Notes: generated from the letters alone by a model not told the origin. 57,566 bases of DNA from Verrucomicrobiota bacterium (GCA_013286145.1 JABDGH010000011.1:1-57566); one strand, 5' to 3'. Positions 25,089-34,231 are shown, numbered from the stretch's first letter. Numbers and translations are program-made.

Positions 25089-26828
25089 ATGTTTAATATT
25101 CCTCCAGCAGGGCCAGTTCATGAACTTTTGGATCGGGCCGGAGGCCGGGCCGAACTTCTGATCTGCCATTCGATCGATCGAGGCTATGAGTTGATCGACT
25201 GGAACCGTGCCGCCATTGAGCTTTTTGATATCCGTATAGCAGAGGATGGCCCCGTCCCCTTGGCCTGGAGCGAACTGCCGACACCCCTGGGCGAATATCT
25301 TTCCAAGGCCCTGCCGATGGTCAGTGGTGTGCCGGAGGAGGCCATGCCTGAATTCAAGCATCCGACTCAATCGGATCGCAATTATTTCGCCAAGGTATTT
25401 TATCAGTGCATTCCGGCCACGGCTGAACAGGAAGAAGAGCACTGGTACTTTTTTTGTTTTCAGGATTCCGTCAACTGGCTTGATAGCTCCCAGAATGCGG
25501 TGAATCAGAAAAAGCTGGAGACAATTGGCGAATTGGCCAGTGGCGTCGCGCATGATTTCAACAACCTGATCATGGGTATCCATTCCAACGTCGAAGCCAT
25601 GCTGGCTCAACCCGATATAACGCCCGAGGCGCGTCATGGCCTGGTCAATATCATTCGGGCTTGTTCCACCGGGGCCTTGCTGACGCGCAGCCTCCTGGGC
25701 TATGCCAAGAGGCAACCGCTGACCATCACCTCGTTCAACCTGGTTGACATGGTCCACGACGTGGCGCGTATTGCCGGAATCTCCCATGGAAATCATCCTC
25801 TCATCCTGGGGAAGGATTTTCAGGAAAAGGCCCCCCCTTTGATGGTTGTGGGCTCCTATTCGAGTTTGAGCCATTGCCTGCTTAACCTTATCAAAAATGC
25901 CCGCGAAGCCATGACGGAAGGTGGAACCACGGATGTCCTTTGGGAAGGCACGGATACCATGGCGAACATCACGGTGCGCGATCATGGCGTCGGAATTTCC
26001 GAGCAGGACATGACGCGTATTTTCGAGCCCTTCTTTTCAACCAAAAAACAGGGCACCGGCCTTGGATTGGCGATGGTACGTGGAATCCTCAACCAACATT
26101 CGGGTACGGTGGAGATTCGATCTGCGGTTGGCGTGGGTACCTCGATTTCACTGGTTTGGCCGCGTGGCGATGTGAACGCCGTTCGCACCAAAAACAAGAA
26201 GAGCGCCGATGCCCGTCGTTCCACACACCGCATACTCAAGCAATCCCAGCGCATTATCATGCAATCGCAGCAGTTACCCGCCGAGTCTCATTTTTTAATC
26301 TATGTCATTGATGACGATGACCTCGTCCGCGATGGCCTGTGCAGTCTATTGGAACATCTGGGGCACCGCACGGAATCGTACGGCAATCCCGTTGTGGCCC
26401 TGCAAGCCCTGCTTTCGACTGCAACTCCCCCTGATGTTATCTTTATCGATTATAACATGCCGGAAATGAATGGAGCCCAGTTTATCGCGCGTTACAGCAC
26501 AGCCGAGGTTGGCGATGCGCGTCATGCCGGAACCCAGATTGTTTTGATGAGTGGTCTTCCTCCCAGCTATTTTCAGGATTTTATGTCCGAGTTCGACCAG
26601 TTGAAATTCGGTATCCTGGAAAAGCCGTTCAGTCTGGAAACTTTGCGGAAAAAACTCCTCGATATCCAGGGACGTCGGACTTCCGGCGGCGTGGGCCAGG
26701 ACTCACCTAAAATAGTAAGGGGGCCACAGATTGTCCCGCGGCCTAATTTAGCGCGGCTCAGCCGTGTCATTATTCCCAAAATAGCCGAGATCCAACCGGA
26801 AAATATCGCCCGCCCGGAAGAGCCCTAG
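25089..26828 (+). CDS. Soluble hybrid histidine kinase with C-terminal receiver domain
   Basis: 579 residues without a membrane segment. The N-terminal PAS-like sensor covers about 20-135. The kinase core has the H-box ASGVAHDFNNLIMGI (His about 155), N-box LLNLIKNAREAM, G1 RDHGVGIS, F-box FEPFFSTK and G2 GTGLGLAMV. After a basic linker, a receiver domain (about 400-540) has the acidic pocket VIDDDD, the phosphorylatable Asp in IFIDYNMPEMNG, a switch Ser in VLMSG and Lys in EKPF. No DNA-binding output domain or partner gene is adjacent. Confidence 0.87.
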   Translation: MFNIPPAGPVHELLDRAGGRAELLICHSIDRGYELIDWNRAAIELFDIRIAEDGPVPLAWSELPTPLGEYLSKALPMVSGVPEEAMPEFKHPTQSDRNYFAKVFYQCIPATAEQEEEHWYFFCFQDSVNWLDSSQNAVNQKKLETIGELASGVAHDFNNLIMGIHSNVEAMLAQPDITPEARHGLVNIIRACSTGALLTRSLLGYAKRQPLTITSFNLVDMVHDVARIAGISHGNHPLILGKDFQEKAPPLMVVGSYSSLSHCLLNLIKNAREAMTEGGTTDVLWEGTDTMANITVRDHGVGISEQDMTRIFEPFFSTKKQGTGLGLAMVRGILNQHSGTVEIRSAVGVGTSISLVWPRGDVNAVRTKNKKSADARRSTHRILKQSQRIIMQSQQLPAESHFLIYVIDDDDLVRDGLCSLLEHLGHRTESYGNPVVALQALLSTATPPDVIFIDYNMPEMNGAQFIARYSTAEVGDARHAGTQIVLMSGLPPSYFQDFMSEFDQLKFGILEKPFSLETLRKKLLDIQGRRTSGGVGQDSPKIVRGPQIVPRPNLARLSRVIIPKIAEIQPENIARPEEP

Positions 26829-27319
26829 TTTTTCAACTGCGTTTCCAGGTGCGAAATCTGGTCCCGCAAAGAGGCGGCTTGTTCGTAATTCTCGGATTGC
26901 ACCGCCGTCTGCAAGTCGGCATGCAGGCCCTTGAGCTTGTTTTGATATTCCTGGGCACGCGCGGCACGGGCCGGGATTTTCCCCTTGTGGTGGATGCCCT
27001 TGTGCATGTCCTTGAGAATCACGCCCAGCCCCTCGGCAAAGGTGACGTAGCATTGCGGGCAGCCGAGTCGCCCCGTTTTCTTGAAGTCCGGTTGGGTGAA
27101 GCCGCACTGGGGGCAGACGAGTTCTTCCGACCCGCTCGATTTGATTTCGTCCGCAGCCCCCAAGCCGAGAAGCATGTCCGCAAGGGAGAATCCCGCAGGA
27201 TCAGCCACGCCTTTTTCCTTGGCGCACTTCTCGCACAGATCGATCTTCTGCATCTTCCCGCTGATAATCTGGGTCAGGTGCACCGTCGCATTTTCAGTTT
27301 GGCAAACTTCGCAAATCAT
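26825..27319 (-). CDS. McsA-like protein: zinc-binding protein with UvrB/UvrC motif
   Basis: 164 residues. Four CxxC pairs are visible (CEVCQ, CEKCAKE, CPQCGF, CPQCYV), matching the treble-clef region of McsA, the activator of protein-arginine kinase McsB. Residues about 125-160 form a UVR helix hairpin (LKGLHADLQTAVQSENYEQAASLRDQI, broken here for description). mcsB and clpC are not in the window, so an McsB partnership is inferred only from family. The stop overlaps the end of the convergent kinase gene by four bases. Confidence 0.85.
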   Translation of the reverse strand: MICEVCQTENATVHLTQIISGKMQKIDLCEKCAKEKGVADPAGFSLADMLLGLGAADEIKSSGSEELVCPQCGFTQPDFKKTGRLGCPQCYVTFAEGLGVILKDMHKGIHHKGKIPARAARAQEYQNKLKGLHADLQTAVQSENYEQAASLRDQISHLETQLKN

Positions 27320-27365
27320 AAGATGGAAATGGCCCTTTCAGGTTCCGACTCAATATATATTAAAA

Positions 27366-28244
27366 TCAGTAAATGGAAACGCCTGTATTTTGTGTGCGCT
27401 CTCGAAACGCCGCGATGAATTCCTGCGTGATCCTGCCGACGCGGCCCGGGCCGATCTTGCGACCGTCCACTTCGCTGATCGGCACGACTTCGGCGCCTGT
27501 CCCGGTCAGGAAAATTTCATCGGCGACGAAGAGATCATAGCGGGTGAGATTCGCTTCGCGGATTTCGCGCCCCATCTTCTTCGCCAGGTCGAACATCAGC
27601 CGCCGGGTGATGCCGCCGAGCGCCCCGTCCGTGACATGAGGCGTTAAGATCTGTTCCTGCTTGATCACAAAGATATTGTCTGCGGTGCATTCGGCCACAA
27701 AGCCCTGCTGGTTCAGGAGAATCGATTCCTGTGCGCCGTAAAGATTACCCTCGATCTTCGCCATGATGTTGTTGAGGTAATTAAGCGACTTGATGGCCGG
27801 GCTGAGCGCGGCGGGCGAAACGCGTTGGGTGGGCACGGTGTTGACGCGCAATCCCTCGGTGTAAAACTTTTCCGGATAAAGCACGATGGTCGCCGCGATG
27901 ATGAACACGGTCGGCTTGAGGCAGCTATTGGGGTTGAGCCCCAGGTCGCCTTTGCCGCGCGTCACCACGAGCCGGATATAACCGTCGCGCAATTGATTTT
28001 GGCGGCAGGTCTCGAGAACGGCGGCGCGCAAGGCGTCGCGTTCGAGCGGAATGGTCAGGAGGATCGCCTTGGCCGAGTCGAAGAGCCGGTCAAGATGCTC
28101 CTCCAGCAGAAAAACGCGGCCATTGTAAAAGCGAATGCCCTCGAATACGCCGTCGCCATAGAGCAGGCCGTGATCGAACACGGAAATTTTGGCATCCGGT
28201 TCATTCACAAACACACCGTCGAGATATATTTTCAAATGCTGCAT
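27366..28244 (-). CDS. ilvE: Branched-chain amino acid aminotransferase
   Basis: 292 residues from MQHLKIYLDG, the conserved start of class IV aminotransferases; an ATG at 28256 is an alternative. Motifs: FDHGLLYGDGVFEGIRFYNG, the PLP lysine in PAIKSLNYLNN, QGFVAECTADNIFVI and FLTGTGAEVVPI. It transfers the amino group between glutamate and the keto acids of Leu, Ile and Val. A D-amino acid or aminodeoxychorismate lyase role is less likely because of the EGIRFYNG and GTGAEV signatures. Confidence 0.9.
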   Translation of the reverse strand: MQHLKIYLDGVFVNEPDAKISVFDHGLLYGDGVFEGIRFYNGRVFLLEEHLDRLFDSAKAILLTIPLERDALRAAVLETCRQNQLRDGYIRLVVTRGKGDLGLNPNSCLKPTVFIIAATIVLYPEKFYTEGLRVNTVPTQRVSPAALSPAIKSLNYLNNIMAKIEGNLYGAQESILLNQQGFVAECTADNIFVIKQEQILTPHVTDGALGGITRRLMFDLAKKMGREIREANLTRYDLFVADEIFLTGTGAEVVPISEVDGRKIGPGRVGRITQEFIAAFRERTQNTGVSIY

Positions 28245-28360
28245 GAAGGGGAACATCTTTCCGCATTTGCGCACTTTTCGCAAGCGATGATCTAAAACTG
28301 CCGTCATTCCAAGTGGAGGTAAGGTCTTGCGGACAGGAGTAAATATTCTCTTTCCAAGCT

Positions 28361-28655
28361 GTCATCCCGAGCGGAGGTGAATCACGACCTATGTTCGAGC
28401 ACACGGTCAACCCCAACCGAAGTCGAGGGACCTTGCCCGAAGGAGCGCACGGTGAGAAAAGCGTCGAAACGTTTTGGATCACGTACGGGTTTCCCGCTCT
28501 CCGCACGAGCAACAAGCGGGTTGCCTCTTATGCCCCTCAAAATGTTGTGACGCTCCTGCCGCGTTTTGTTTAATCGAGCCAGGTCCTTCGACTGCGCCTC
28601 GGATAAATCTAGCGCTCGACCTGCCTCTTTCGCTTCGGCTCCGCTCAGGATGACG
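28361..28655. repeat. Composite family B repeat, complete copy
   Basis: It has the same order as the 3821 copy: GTCATCCCGAGCGGAGGTGA, CCGAAGTCGAGGGACC, an internal stem CCCGCT against AGCGGG, then GGTCCTTCGACTGCGCC and CTCCGCTCAGGATGAC. The length is almost equal (295 against 298 bases). Confidence 0.82.
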
Positions 28656-28661
28656 GATTGT

Positions 28662-28713
28662 GTCCCACAATATTGACTATTTGTGGGACGATTGGTAGAG
28701 TGGATGAAAAGGA
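28662..28713 (+). promoter_or_regulatory. parDE promoter and operator
   Basis: GTCCCACAA (28662-28670) and TTGTGGGAC (28681-28689) form a perfect 9-bp inverted repeat around a 10-base spacer. The spacer holds a -35 box, TTGACT (28673-28678), and TAGAGT at 28696-28701 gives a -10 at 17-base spacing. AAGGA (28709-28713) is the ribosome binding site. ParD proteins repress their own operons, so this palindrome is the likely operator. Confidence 0.6.
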
Positions 28714-28719
28714 TATTTC

Positions 28720-28989
28720 ATGGCTGAAGGAGTCAATGTGAGGTTCGTGGGTAAGTTGCAAAAATTCATCCAGAGTCGTGTCGTCGAATCGGGCCTGTAT
28801 AACTCGACCAGCGAATATCTTCGCGACCTCGTCAGACGCGACTACGAGCGCGAAGAGCAACGCAAAGGGTCGTGGCTTCGCACCGAACTCAGGCCCGGCC
28901 TCCAGGCAAATGAGACGGAGTTCGTCGCTCTCAATGCCGGGAAAATCATCACGGAAGCCAGGGCACGCAGGAAAGCGCATGGCCGTTAG
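28720..28989 (+). CDS. parD: ParD-family antitoxin
   Basis: 89 residues. The N-terminal ribbon-helix-helix reads VNVRFVGKLQKFIQSRV, then GLYNSTSEYLRDLVRRDYERE. The C-terminal tail, which would wrap the toxin, is helical and ends in basic residues. It binds DNA as an autorepressor and neutralises ParE. A clear ribosome binding site precedes the ATG. The end overlaps parE by 11 bases. Confidence 0.88.
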   Translation: MAEGVNVRFVGKLQKFIQSRVVESGLYNSTSEYLRDLVRRDYEREEQRKGSWLRTELRPGLQANETEFVALNAGKIITEARARRKAHGR

Positions 28990-29302
28990 GATTCTACCGG
29001 CAGCCAGGGTCAGAATGCTTGAAATTTGGGACTACACGGAAAAGAAATGGGGGGAAGATCAGGCCGATAGGTATGTGCAGGGGCTGGTAGCGGCAATCAA
29101 CGATTTGCAGGGTAAGCCCCGGCGTTGGCGGCCCGTTCGGGATGACGCCCTGGCGGGCGTCTTCTTCTTTCGTTACCGGCATCATTATATTTTCTTTCGA
29201 GAACTCTCCCGCGCCACGCTGGGCGTCATAAACATCCTCCATGAGAACATGGATTTCCCCTCGCACCTGAAAGTGGATGATGAACAAAGTGGAAATGAAT
29301 GA
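28979..29302 (+). CDS. parE: ParE/RelE-superfamily toxin
   Basis: 107 residues from MAVRILPAAR. The ParE fold is recognised in ARVRMLEIWDYTEKKWGEDQADRYVQGL, the basic KPRRWRPVRDD, and the strand pair VFFFRYRHHYIFFRE followed by VINILHENMDFPSHL. Family members block DNA gyrase or, in RelE relatives, cleave mRNA. The overlap with parD supports coupled translation. Confidence 0.88.
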   Translation: MAVRILPAARVRMLEIWDYTEKKWGEDQADRYVQGLVAAINDLQGKPRRWRPVRDDALAGVFFFRYRHHYIFFRELSRATLGVINILHENMDFPSHLKVDDEQSGNE

Positions 29303-29342
29303 AAAATCGACATCACGCCAGTGAATGAAGAAAAGGAGAGGG

Positions 29343-29382
29343 TTGACAAGGTTCTGGCGTGATACATAATTGTATCACAATG
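29343..29382 (+). promoter_or_regulatory. Promoter and palindromic operator abutting a start codon
   Basis: TTGACA (29343-29348), a 16-base gap and CATAAT (29365-29370) form a strong sigma-70 promoter. The palindrome GTGATACA-TAAT-TGTATCAC (29359-29378) covers the -10 region and ends one base before the ATG at 29380. The predicted start of transcription is within about three bases of that ATG, so the mRNA would be almost leaderless. Confidence 0.6.
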
Positions 29383-29619
29383 AAAACCGCGACTGTACGC
29401 GACTTGAGAAATCACTTCGCCGATGTGGCCAAGTGGATTGAAGAGGGGGAGCTGGTGGCCATCACCCGTCGAGGCGCGACATTTGCGACCCTGTCCCCGG
29501 CGTCATCCAAAAAATCACACGGCATCAATTGGGCGAAACGACTGGCCGAAAAGCCAGCCGTGGGACGGAAATCGACCAAAAGCGAGACTGATGCCTTTTG
29601 GAAGGCTCTCAGGGAATAG
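29380..29619 (+). CDS. Phd/YefM-family antitoxin
   Basis: 79 residues from MKTATVRDLRNHF, the typical Phd N-terminal strand and helix, with EEGELVAITRRGATFATLSP completing the DNA-binding fold. The C-terminal 35 residues form the toxin-binding tail. There is no room for a ribosome binding site between the predicted transcription start and the ATG. The PIN toxin gene starts five bases after its stop. Confidence 0.85.
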   Translation: MKTATVRDLRNHFADVAKWIEEGELVAITRRGATFATLSPASSKKSHGINWAKRLAEKPAVGRKSTKSETDAFWKALRE

Positions 29620-29624
29620 GAGCA

Positions 29625-30065
29625 ATGCCTGCGGATACTTACGCGGACAGCAGCTTCCTCGTTTCCATCTACCGACGGGATGGCAACCATGAGGCAGCCT
29701 GCGCCTTGATGTCGAAACGCTCGCCCGCACTCACATTCCTGCCCCTGCATCGCGTGGAACTGCGCAACGCGCTTCGTTTTGCTGAGATTCAGGGATTGAT
29801 CACGGCGGCGGAACGCCGGGCAGCTTTCAAGCAGATCGAGCAGGACTTGAGGGATGGCCTCCTGCTGCATGTGTCGGTCGCGTGGAGCGATATTTGCCGA
29901 CATGCGGATGAATTGAGCGAAAAGCACATGGTTAAAAATGGGCAACGAACCATCGACCTGCTCCATGTGGCAGCCGCGCTCGAAACTGGCGCCAGGACAT
30001 TCCTCACCTTTGATCAGCGTCAGTGCGGTTTGGCCAAGGCCGCAGGCTTGCAGGTCAAGCCTTAG
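29625..30065 (+). CDS. PIN-domain toxin (VapC-like)
   Basis: 146 residues from MPADTYADSS; AGGAG lies directly before the ATG. The acidic nuclease residues are visible: Asp in YADSSFLVSIY, Glu in HRVELRNAL, Asp in RTIDLLHVAAAL and Asp in LTFDQRQ. PIN toxins cleave tRNA or rRNA with Mg2+. Pairing of a VapC-type toxin with a Phd-type antitoxin is common. Confidence 0.87.
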   Translation: MPADTYADSSFLVSIYRRDGNHEAACALMSKRSPALTFLPLHRVELRNALRFAEIQGLITAAERRAAFKQIEQDLRDGLLLHVSVAWSDICRHADELSEKHMVKNGQRTIDLLHVAAALETGARTFLTFDQRQCGLAKAAGLQVKP

Positions 30066-30174
30066 ACCAGTTTCGCGGCTCCGCCTTTATCGTTGTACAA
30101 ATACTAAGGTCTGCCCCTTTATTAACTAATCTCTGGATCAAGCATATTTGTGGTAATACCGTAGAATAAAATAT

Positions 30175-30795
30175 ATGAAATTCATCCTCCATTTACTTCT
30201 CATTATCCTCGTAGTTCAGATTGATATAGCTAACTGCATTGCTAAAGAGATGTCCACCGATGAAGCCGTGCATATTTTGCAAACGACGAAACCCATGCTT
30301 TCTCCATTAGTAGCTTTAGGCTTGGTTGACCTTGAAAAAAGAAAACTTGCTGAGCAGCTGTATGATGAGCAGATCGGTGCAATAGCGGTTCTTGCTAAAG
30401 CTAAACTTCCAAATACGGCCAATCTGTTAATACCTTATCTAAATTATCCGATCAAAACATATTCAAGCGTATTGATACGTCCCTATCGTGATTCCCAGAT
30501 CGAAGACGTTAAAGTCACGCGTAATAATTGGCCTGCCTTTTCCGCACTCTTTGAGATTCCAGGTTCAGCGCAAGTCCTAGAGGACTACGCTCTTGATCCC
30601 AAAAATTCCAGCAGGTATCGTATCGCAACATTTGTTGCACTGAGATATTTAGATTTGGAGAGATTCAAGATGGTGGCGAGCCAATTTGATAAGGAATTTA
30701 CTCATGTTGGCCCAAATACTCGGAATTATTTAAATGCAATCGAGAATGGTCACGCCATTTTTCATGGAGCATATCATATCGACATAACGCAATGA
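30175..30795 (+). CDS. Secreted helical protein of unknown function, low GC
   Basis: 206 residues. A signal peptide (MKFILHLLLIILVVQIDIA) is followed by a wholly helical body with repeat-like Leu/Ala spacing (PLVALGLVDLEKRKLAEQLYDEQIG written in part). It could be a short HEAT-like protein. The A+T content looks clearly higher than in surrounding genes and codon choice differs, suggesting transfer. No function recognised. Confidence 0.55.
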   Translation: MKFILHLLLIILVVQIDIANCIAKEMSTDEAVHILQTTKPMLSPLVALGLVDLEKRKLAEQLYDEQIGAIAVLAKAKLPNTANLLIPYLNYPIKTYSSVLIRPYRDSQIEDVKVTRNNWPAFSALFEIPGSAQVLEDYALDPKNSSRYRIATFVALRYLDLERFKMVASQFDKEFTHVGPNTRNYLNAIENGHAIFHGAYHIDITQ

Positions 30796-30850
30796 CGTGA
30801 ATGGCATCTTTTTTGTGCTTTTATCTGCGGACGCGCAGGAATTCGCATCC

Positions 30851-31525
30851 CTACCTCAAGGAGAGGCACCCTTCTTCCAGCCGGTAGGTCTGTTGTCCCA
30901 GCGAGGCGATGGCGTTGTCGTGCGTGACGATGATCAGGCAGTTGTGATGTTCCTCGTGCAGGCGCAGGAGGAGGTCGATGATGCCATGCCCGGTGGTGGT
31001 ATCGAGATTGCCGGTCGGTTCGTCGGCGAGGAGAAGCGCCGGATTGTTGCGTAGCGCACGGGCAATCGCCACCCGTTGCTGTTCACCCCCGGAAAGTTCC
31101 GCCGGACGATGGTGCAATCGCGAGCCAAGTCCGACCTGGTCGAGCAAATGAGATCCGAGGGCGGGGTCGCTTCGTCGGGCCAGACGTGCCGGAAACTCGA
31201 CATTTTCAAGCGCCGAAAGCTCCGGGAAAAGATGATAGGCTTGGAAGACGAACCCCACGCTCAGGTTACGCCACGCAGCGAGTTTGTCGCGCGACCAGTC
31301 GTAGATCGATTCGTTCTCCCAGCGCACTTCGCCCGCGTCGGGGCGTTCCAATCCGCCGAGAATTTGCAGCAGCGTGCTCTTGCCGGAACCGGAAGCTCCC
31401 TGGATCGTATTCAAGCCATGCCGTGGAAACGCCGCTTCCAGTCCCTGCAAAATCTCCAGGTCGGTATGACCGAGCCGGAAGGTCTTGTGGAGCGCGGAAC
31501 AGGTCAGGAGGGAATCAGCGGTCAC
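30851..31525 (-). CDS. lolD: Lipoprotein-releasing system ATPase LolD
   Basis: 224 residues of the MacB/LolD class. Walker A is GASGSGKST, the signature [15 protein letters not shown], Walker [13 protein letters not shown], and the Q-loop lies in [14 protein letters not shown]. It powers extraction of lipoproteins from the inner membrane. The matching LolC/E permease gene lies 9 kb away on the same strand (40716). The adjoining DNA holds no permease gene, so the function is assigned by family and by the presence of that permease. Confidence 0.8.
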   Translation of the reverse strand: MTADSLLTCSALHKTFRLGHTDLEILQGLEAAFPRHGLNTIQGASGSGKSTLLQILGGLERPDAGEVRWENESIYDWSRDKLAAWRNLSVGFVFQAYHLFPELSALENVEFPARLARRSDPALGSHLLDQVGLGSRLHHRPAELSGGEQQRVAIARALRNNPALLLADEPTGNLDTTTGHGIIDLLLRLHEEHHNCLIIVTHDNAIASLGQQTYRLEEGCLSLR

Positions 31526-31605
31526 ACCCGTATTGAGCCAGAATGGAGCCGTTAAGCAAGAAAAGGGACAACGGGTTGCACTTAATTAACCAGAAACTTT
31601 AGAGC

Positions 31606-31739
31606 CGTCATTCCGAGCGAAGTCGAGGAATCGGTATTTGCTCCTCAAATATGGCTTTTTAAAACCGATTCCTCAACTTCGCCTCGGGCAACTCTTTCCT
31701 CCGGCCATTACTTTTCGGCTCGGCTCCATTCGGAATGAC
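31606..31739. repeat. GTCATTCC inverted-repeat element
   Basis: The left arm GTCATTCCGAGCGAAGTCGA-GGAATCGGT is met by ACCGATTCCTCAACTTCGC in the middle and by CGGAATGAC at the right end, so two nested inversions exist. A half copy in the opposite orientation is at 9455-9482. The element fills the gap between lolD and the esterase fusion. Confidence 0.75.
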
Positions 31740-31821
31740 ATCATGCTCAATCATCAAATTAAGCCACTACCGACAACGGTAATACTCTTGGCATCGTTTT
31801 TTTCCATGGTTATACACGGTG

Positions 31822-33969
31822 ATGCGTTCAGGAATTATCTGTTTTATTCTGGGGGGAGTTTTAACTTTTCTGGCGTTCCTCATCATTCATCGTATGAACC
31901 ATCCATCTGCACCTTCGGGAATAAATAGTTCCGCTGCCGCCGAGACGTTCACGATTCCTCGCTGCGATGATCTCGCGCCCACGGGAGCTTCCGAGGCCTG
32001 GGGTTCGCGAGGTTTTCGCGTCAATGTTTTGCAGGATGTTTCCAGCTTGCCGTCAGGAGCGGATGGAATTCCCGCCCGCGCTTTCCTGGCATGGAATAAG
32101 GACTCCTTTCTTGTGCGCGTCGAAGTCGATACGACCCAGACCCTCGAGCAAAAGGACGAGCTTTGGCTCGGCGACTGCGTCGAACTCTTTTTCTCCGCCG
32201 GGGCCGATTTAAAACAAAATTCCCAGGTCATTGTCGCGCCGGGCATTGATCCAGATCATCCCACCAAGCACGAACTAATCATCACAACCCCCGGTGCCAG
32301 CCCCAAGCCGTTCCCGGTGAAAACCATTGCCCAGCGCACCGCTTCCGGTTACGTCGTCGAATTTGTCCTCCCCTGGAGCGCGTTTGGCGTCACGCCCGAA
32401 GTCGGACAAAAATGCGCCATTCAGGTTCTCGTCGATCATCGGGAACCCGGCGGGTTTCAACAAATCGCCTGGTATCCGAGTGCCGAGACTTCCGGGCATC
32501 CCGAACGCACCGTGACCCTTGTGCTCGGCGAGAATGCTTCCCCCTCTGTCGATTCCCTCGCGCGCGTGATGGCCTTGACTCCCCGCGAGGGACAGGTCTC
32601 TTTCACCCTGGCACCCGATGCCCTGAACGGTCATGTGCTTACGGTGCAGCACAAGGGCGAAATTCTTTACCGTCACGAAATCACACAAGGGATTCCCTCT
32701 CTTGTCGATTTTTTCCCGCTTCCCCGGGAGTGGAATTCAGAGCCGGTTGTCGTCTGCGACAATCAAAAGGTTCTCGCCACGCTGACCCAGGATAAGGTCG
32801 TCGCCCAGATCAAACAAATGGGACATGATCTTATTTACGGGTTCGGTCAGGGTGTATTTACCGACAAGGAGTTCCCTGGAGGCGGCTTTGGGCAGGATGC
32901 CTTTGTCCGTCGTTTTTTTGCCCCGTTGAAAGTCACGACAAAGTTTTACGACGCTCAATACAATGAAGTCACACGGGCGGAAAAACCGGGCCGTTACGGA
33001 GCCATCGTTCAAATTCAACTGCCGGATGGAACCGAAACCAAAAAATTCATCACGCTTTATCGCCTTTCCCAAAAAATCAATTGGCGGTTTGGTCCTTTCC
33101 CCATTTCCGCCGAGTTGCCCCCGGGAACCGGGTTGGATCCCGCCGTTTTACGCAATCAAAGCGCTGAAATTTCTGAAACAATCAAAACCGGTTTCACCAG
33201 CGGCGGAAAAAACAACGATCTTGCGGTTCTTCTGGCCGGTCTTTCCGAAACTAAGGCGGGCGATCCCCCGGTCAAACGTGTCGGCGCTGAGGCCAGGGAT
33301 ATCGAGTGGTGGTACGGGCTGCGTCAACACCTGGGACTTGTTGATGACTACCAATATGTGATCGATCTCCCCGCCGATTACGACGCTGACCCCAATAAAA
33401 AGTGGCCGTTGATTGTCTTTCTTCATGGTTCAGGTGATGGCGTGCAGATTCGGAAAAATGGATTGCCCCGGCTTATGGAGATGGGTAAGCAATTGCCGGC
33501 CATTGTCATATCGCCCGAGTCGATCACCCATGAATGGTGGCAGGTGCCGAATCTTTCTCATTTTCTGGACACGGTTTCCGCAAAATATCGCATCGACCCA
33601 GATCGCATTTCCGTCACGGGTTTTAGCATGGGCGGTTTTGGAACGTGGACTTTGGCGCTCGCCTTCCCGGATCGGTTTGCCGCCATCGCCCCTGTCTCCG
33701 GCGGCGGCGACCCAGCCGATGCCGCGCGGCTCGTCCATCTTCCCACCTGGGTCTTCCATGGCATGAAAGATCCCATCGTTCCTCCTGCCTTGGCCATCGA
33801 TATGATCGATGCGATACGCAAGGCGGGTGGGCATCCTCACAGCACCCTTTTCCCCGACGTGGATCATTCGTGTGCCAAGGCGTACAATACCGAAGCGCTC
33901 TACACATGGCTTCTTGCCCAGAAACGTGGCCAGCCCGAAGTGAAAACACCCGGCCTGCCGACGCCTTGA
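31822..33969 (+). CDS. Secreted CBM9-like domain fused to an alpha/beta-hydrolase (esterase)
   Basis: 715 residues from the ATG at 31822 (GTG at 31819 also in frame). An N-terminal membrane helix or signal anchor (ICFILGGVLTFLAFLII) is followed by a CBM9-like beta sandwich (about 40-250: AFLAWNKDSFLVRVEV, DCVELFFS, YVVEFVLPWSAFG). A middle beta-rich region leads to the hydrolase (about 510-705): oxyanion HGSGDG, nucleophile GFSMGG, Asp in FHGMKDPIVP and His in DVDHSC. It probably removes acyl or acetyl groups from a polysaccharide at the cell surface or periplasm. The carbohydrate is unknown. Confidence 0.78.
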   Translation: MRSGIICFILGGVLTFLAFLIIHRMNHPSAPSGINSSAAAETFTIPRCDDLAPTGASEAWGSRGFRVNVLQDVSSLPSGADGIPARAFLAWNKDSFLVRVEVDTTQTLEQKDELWLGDCVELFFSAGADLKQNSQVIVAPGIDPDHPTKHELIITTPGASPKPFPVKTIAQRTASGYVVEFVLPWSAFGVTPEVGQKCAIQVLVDHREPGGFQQIAWYPSAETSGHPERTVTLVLGENASPSVDSLARVMALTPREGQVSFTLAPDALNGHVLTVQHKGEILYRHEITQGIPSLVDFFPLPREWNSEPVVVCDNQKVLATLTQDKVVAQIKQMGHDLIYGFGQGVFTDKEFPGGGFGQDAFVRRFFAPLKVTTKFYDAQYNEVTRAEKPGRYGAIVQIQLPDGTETKKFITLYRLSQKINWRFGPFPISAELPPGTGLDPAVLRNQSAEISETIKTGFTSGGKNNDLAVLLAGLSETKAGDPPVKRVGAEARDIEWWYGLRQHLGLVDDYQYVIDLPADYDADPNKKWPLIVFLHGSGDGVQIRKNGLPRLMEMGKQLPAIVISPESITHEWWQVPNLSHFLDTVSAKYRIDPDRISVTGFSMGGFGTWTLALAFPDRFAAIAPVSGGGDPADAARLVHLPTWVFHGMKDPIVPPALAIDMIDAIRKAGGHPHSTLFPDVDHSCAKAYNTEALYTWLLAQKRGQPEVKTPGLPTP

Positions 33970-34231
33970 GCTTCGGCTATTTTAGGTAGCCGTCGCAGGC
34001 TCTGCGACGGTTCGTGGTTTTCCCCCTCGTTCCCAAGTTGCGGAGCCTGCCCCCTTTTCCCTATCCCCTTTTTCGAAGGCGAGTCAACGGCTGAAGTTTA
34101 CGCAACCCGTCATCTCGAGCGGAGGCGAGCCAGTAAGTGGGTCTAACCCACAAACTTGCCCGAGCCGCAGTCGAGAGATATAGCCGTAATCATCGTGCGG
34201 GGTGAAAAAACCGGATACGTCTACTTCCCCT

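Larger units (their letters stand above)
28308..28719. other. Intergenic region: family B repeat and parDE promoter
   Basis: No gene is visible. Nearly all of it is a complete family B element (28361-28655), immediately followed by the operator and promoter of the ParDE module (28662-28713). Confidence 0.7.
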
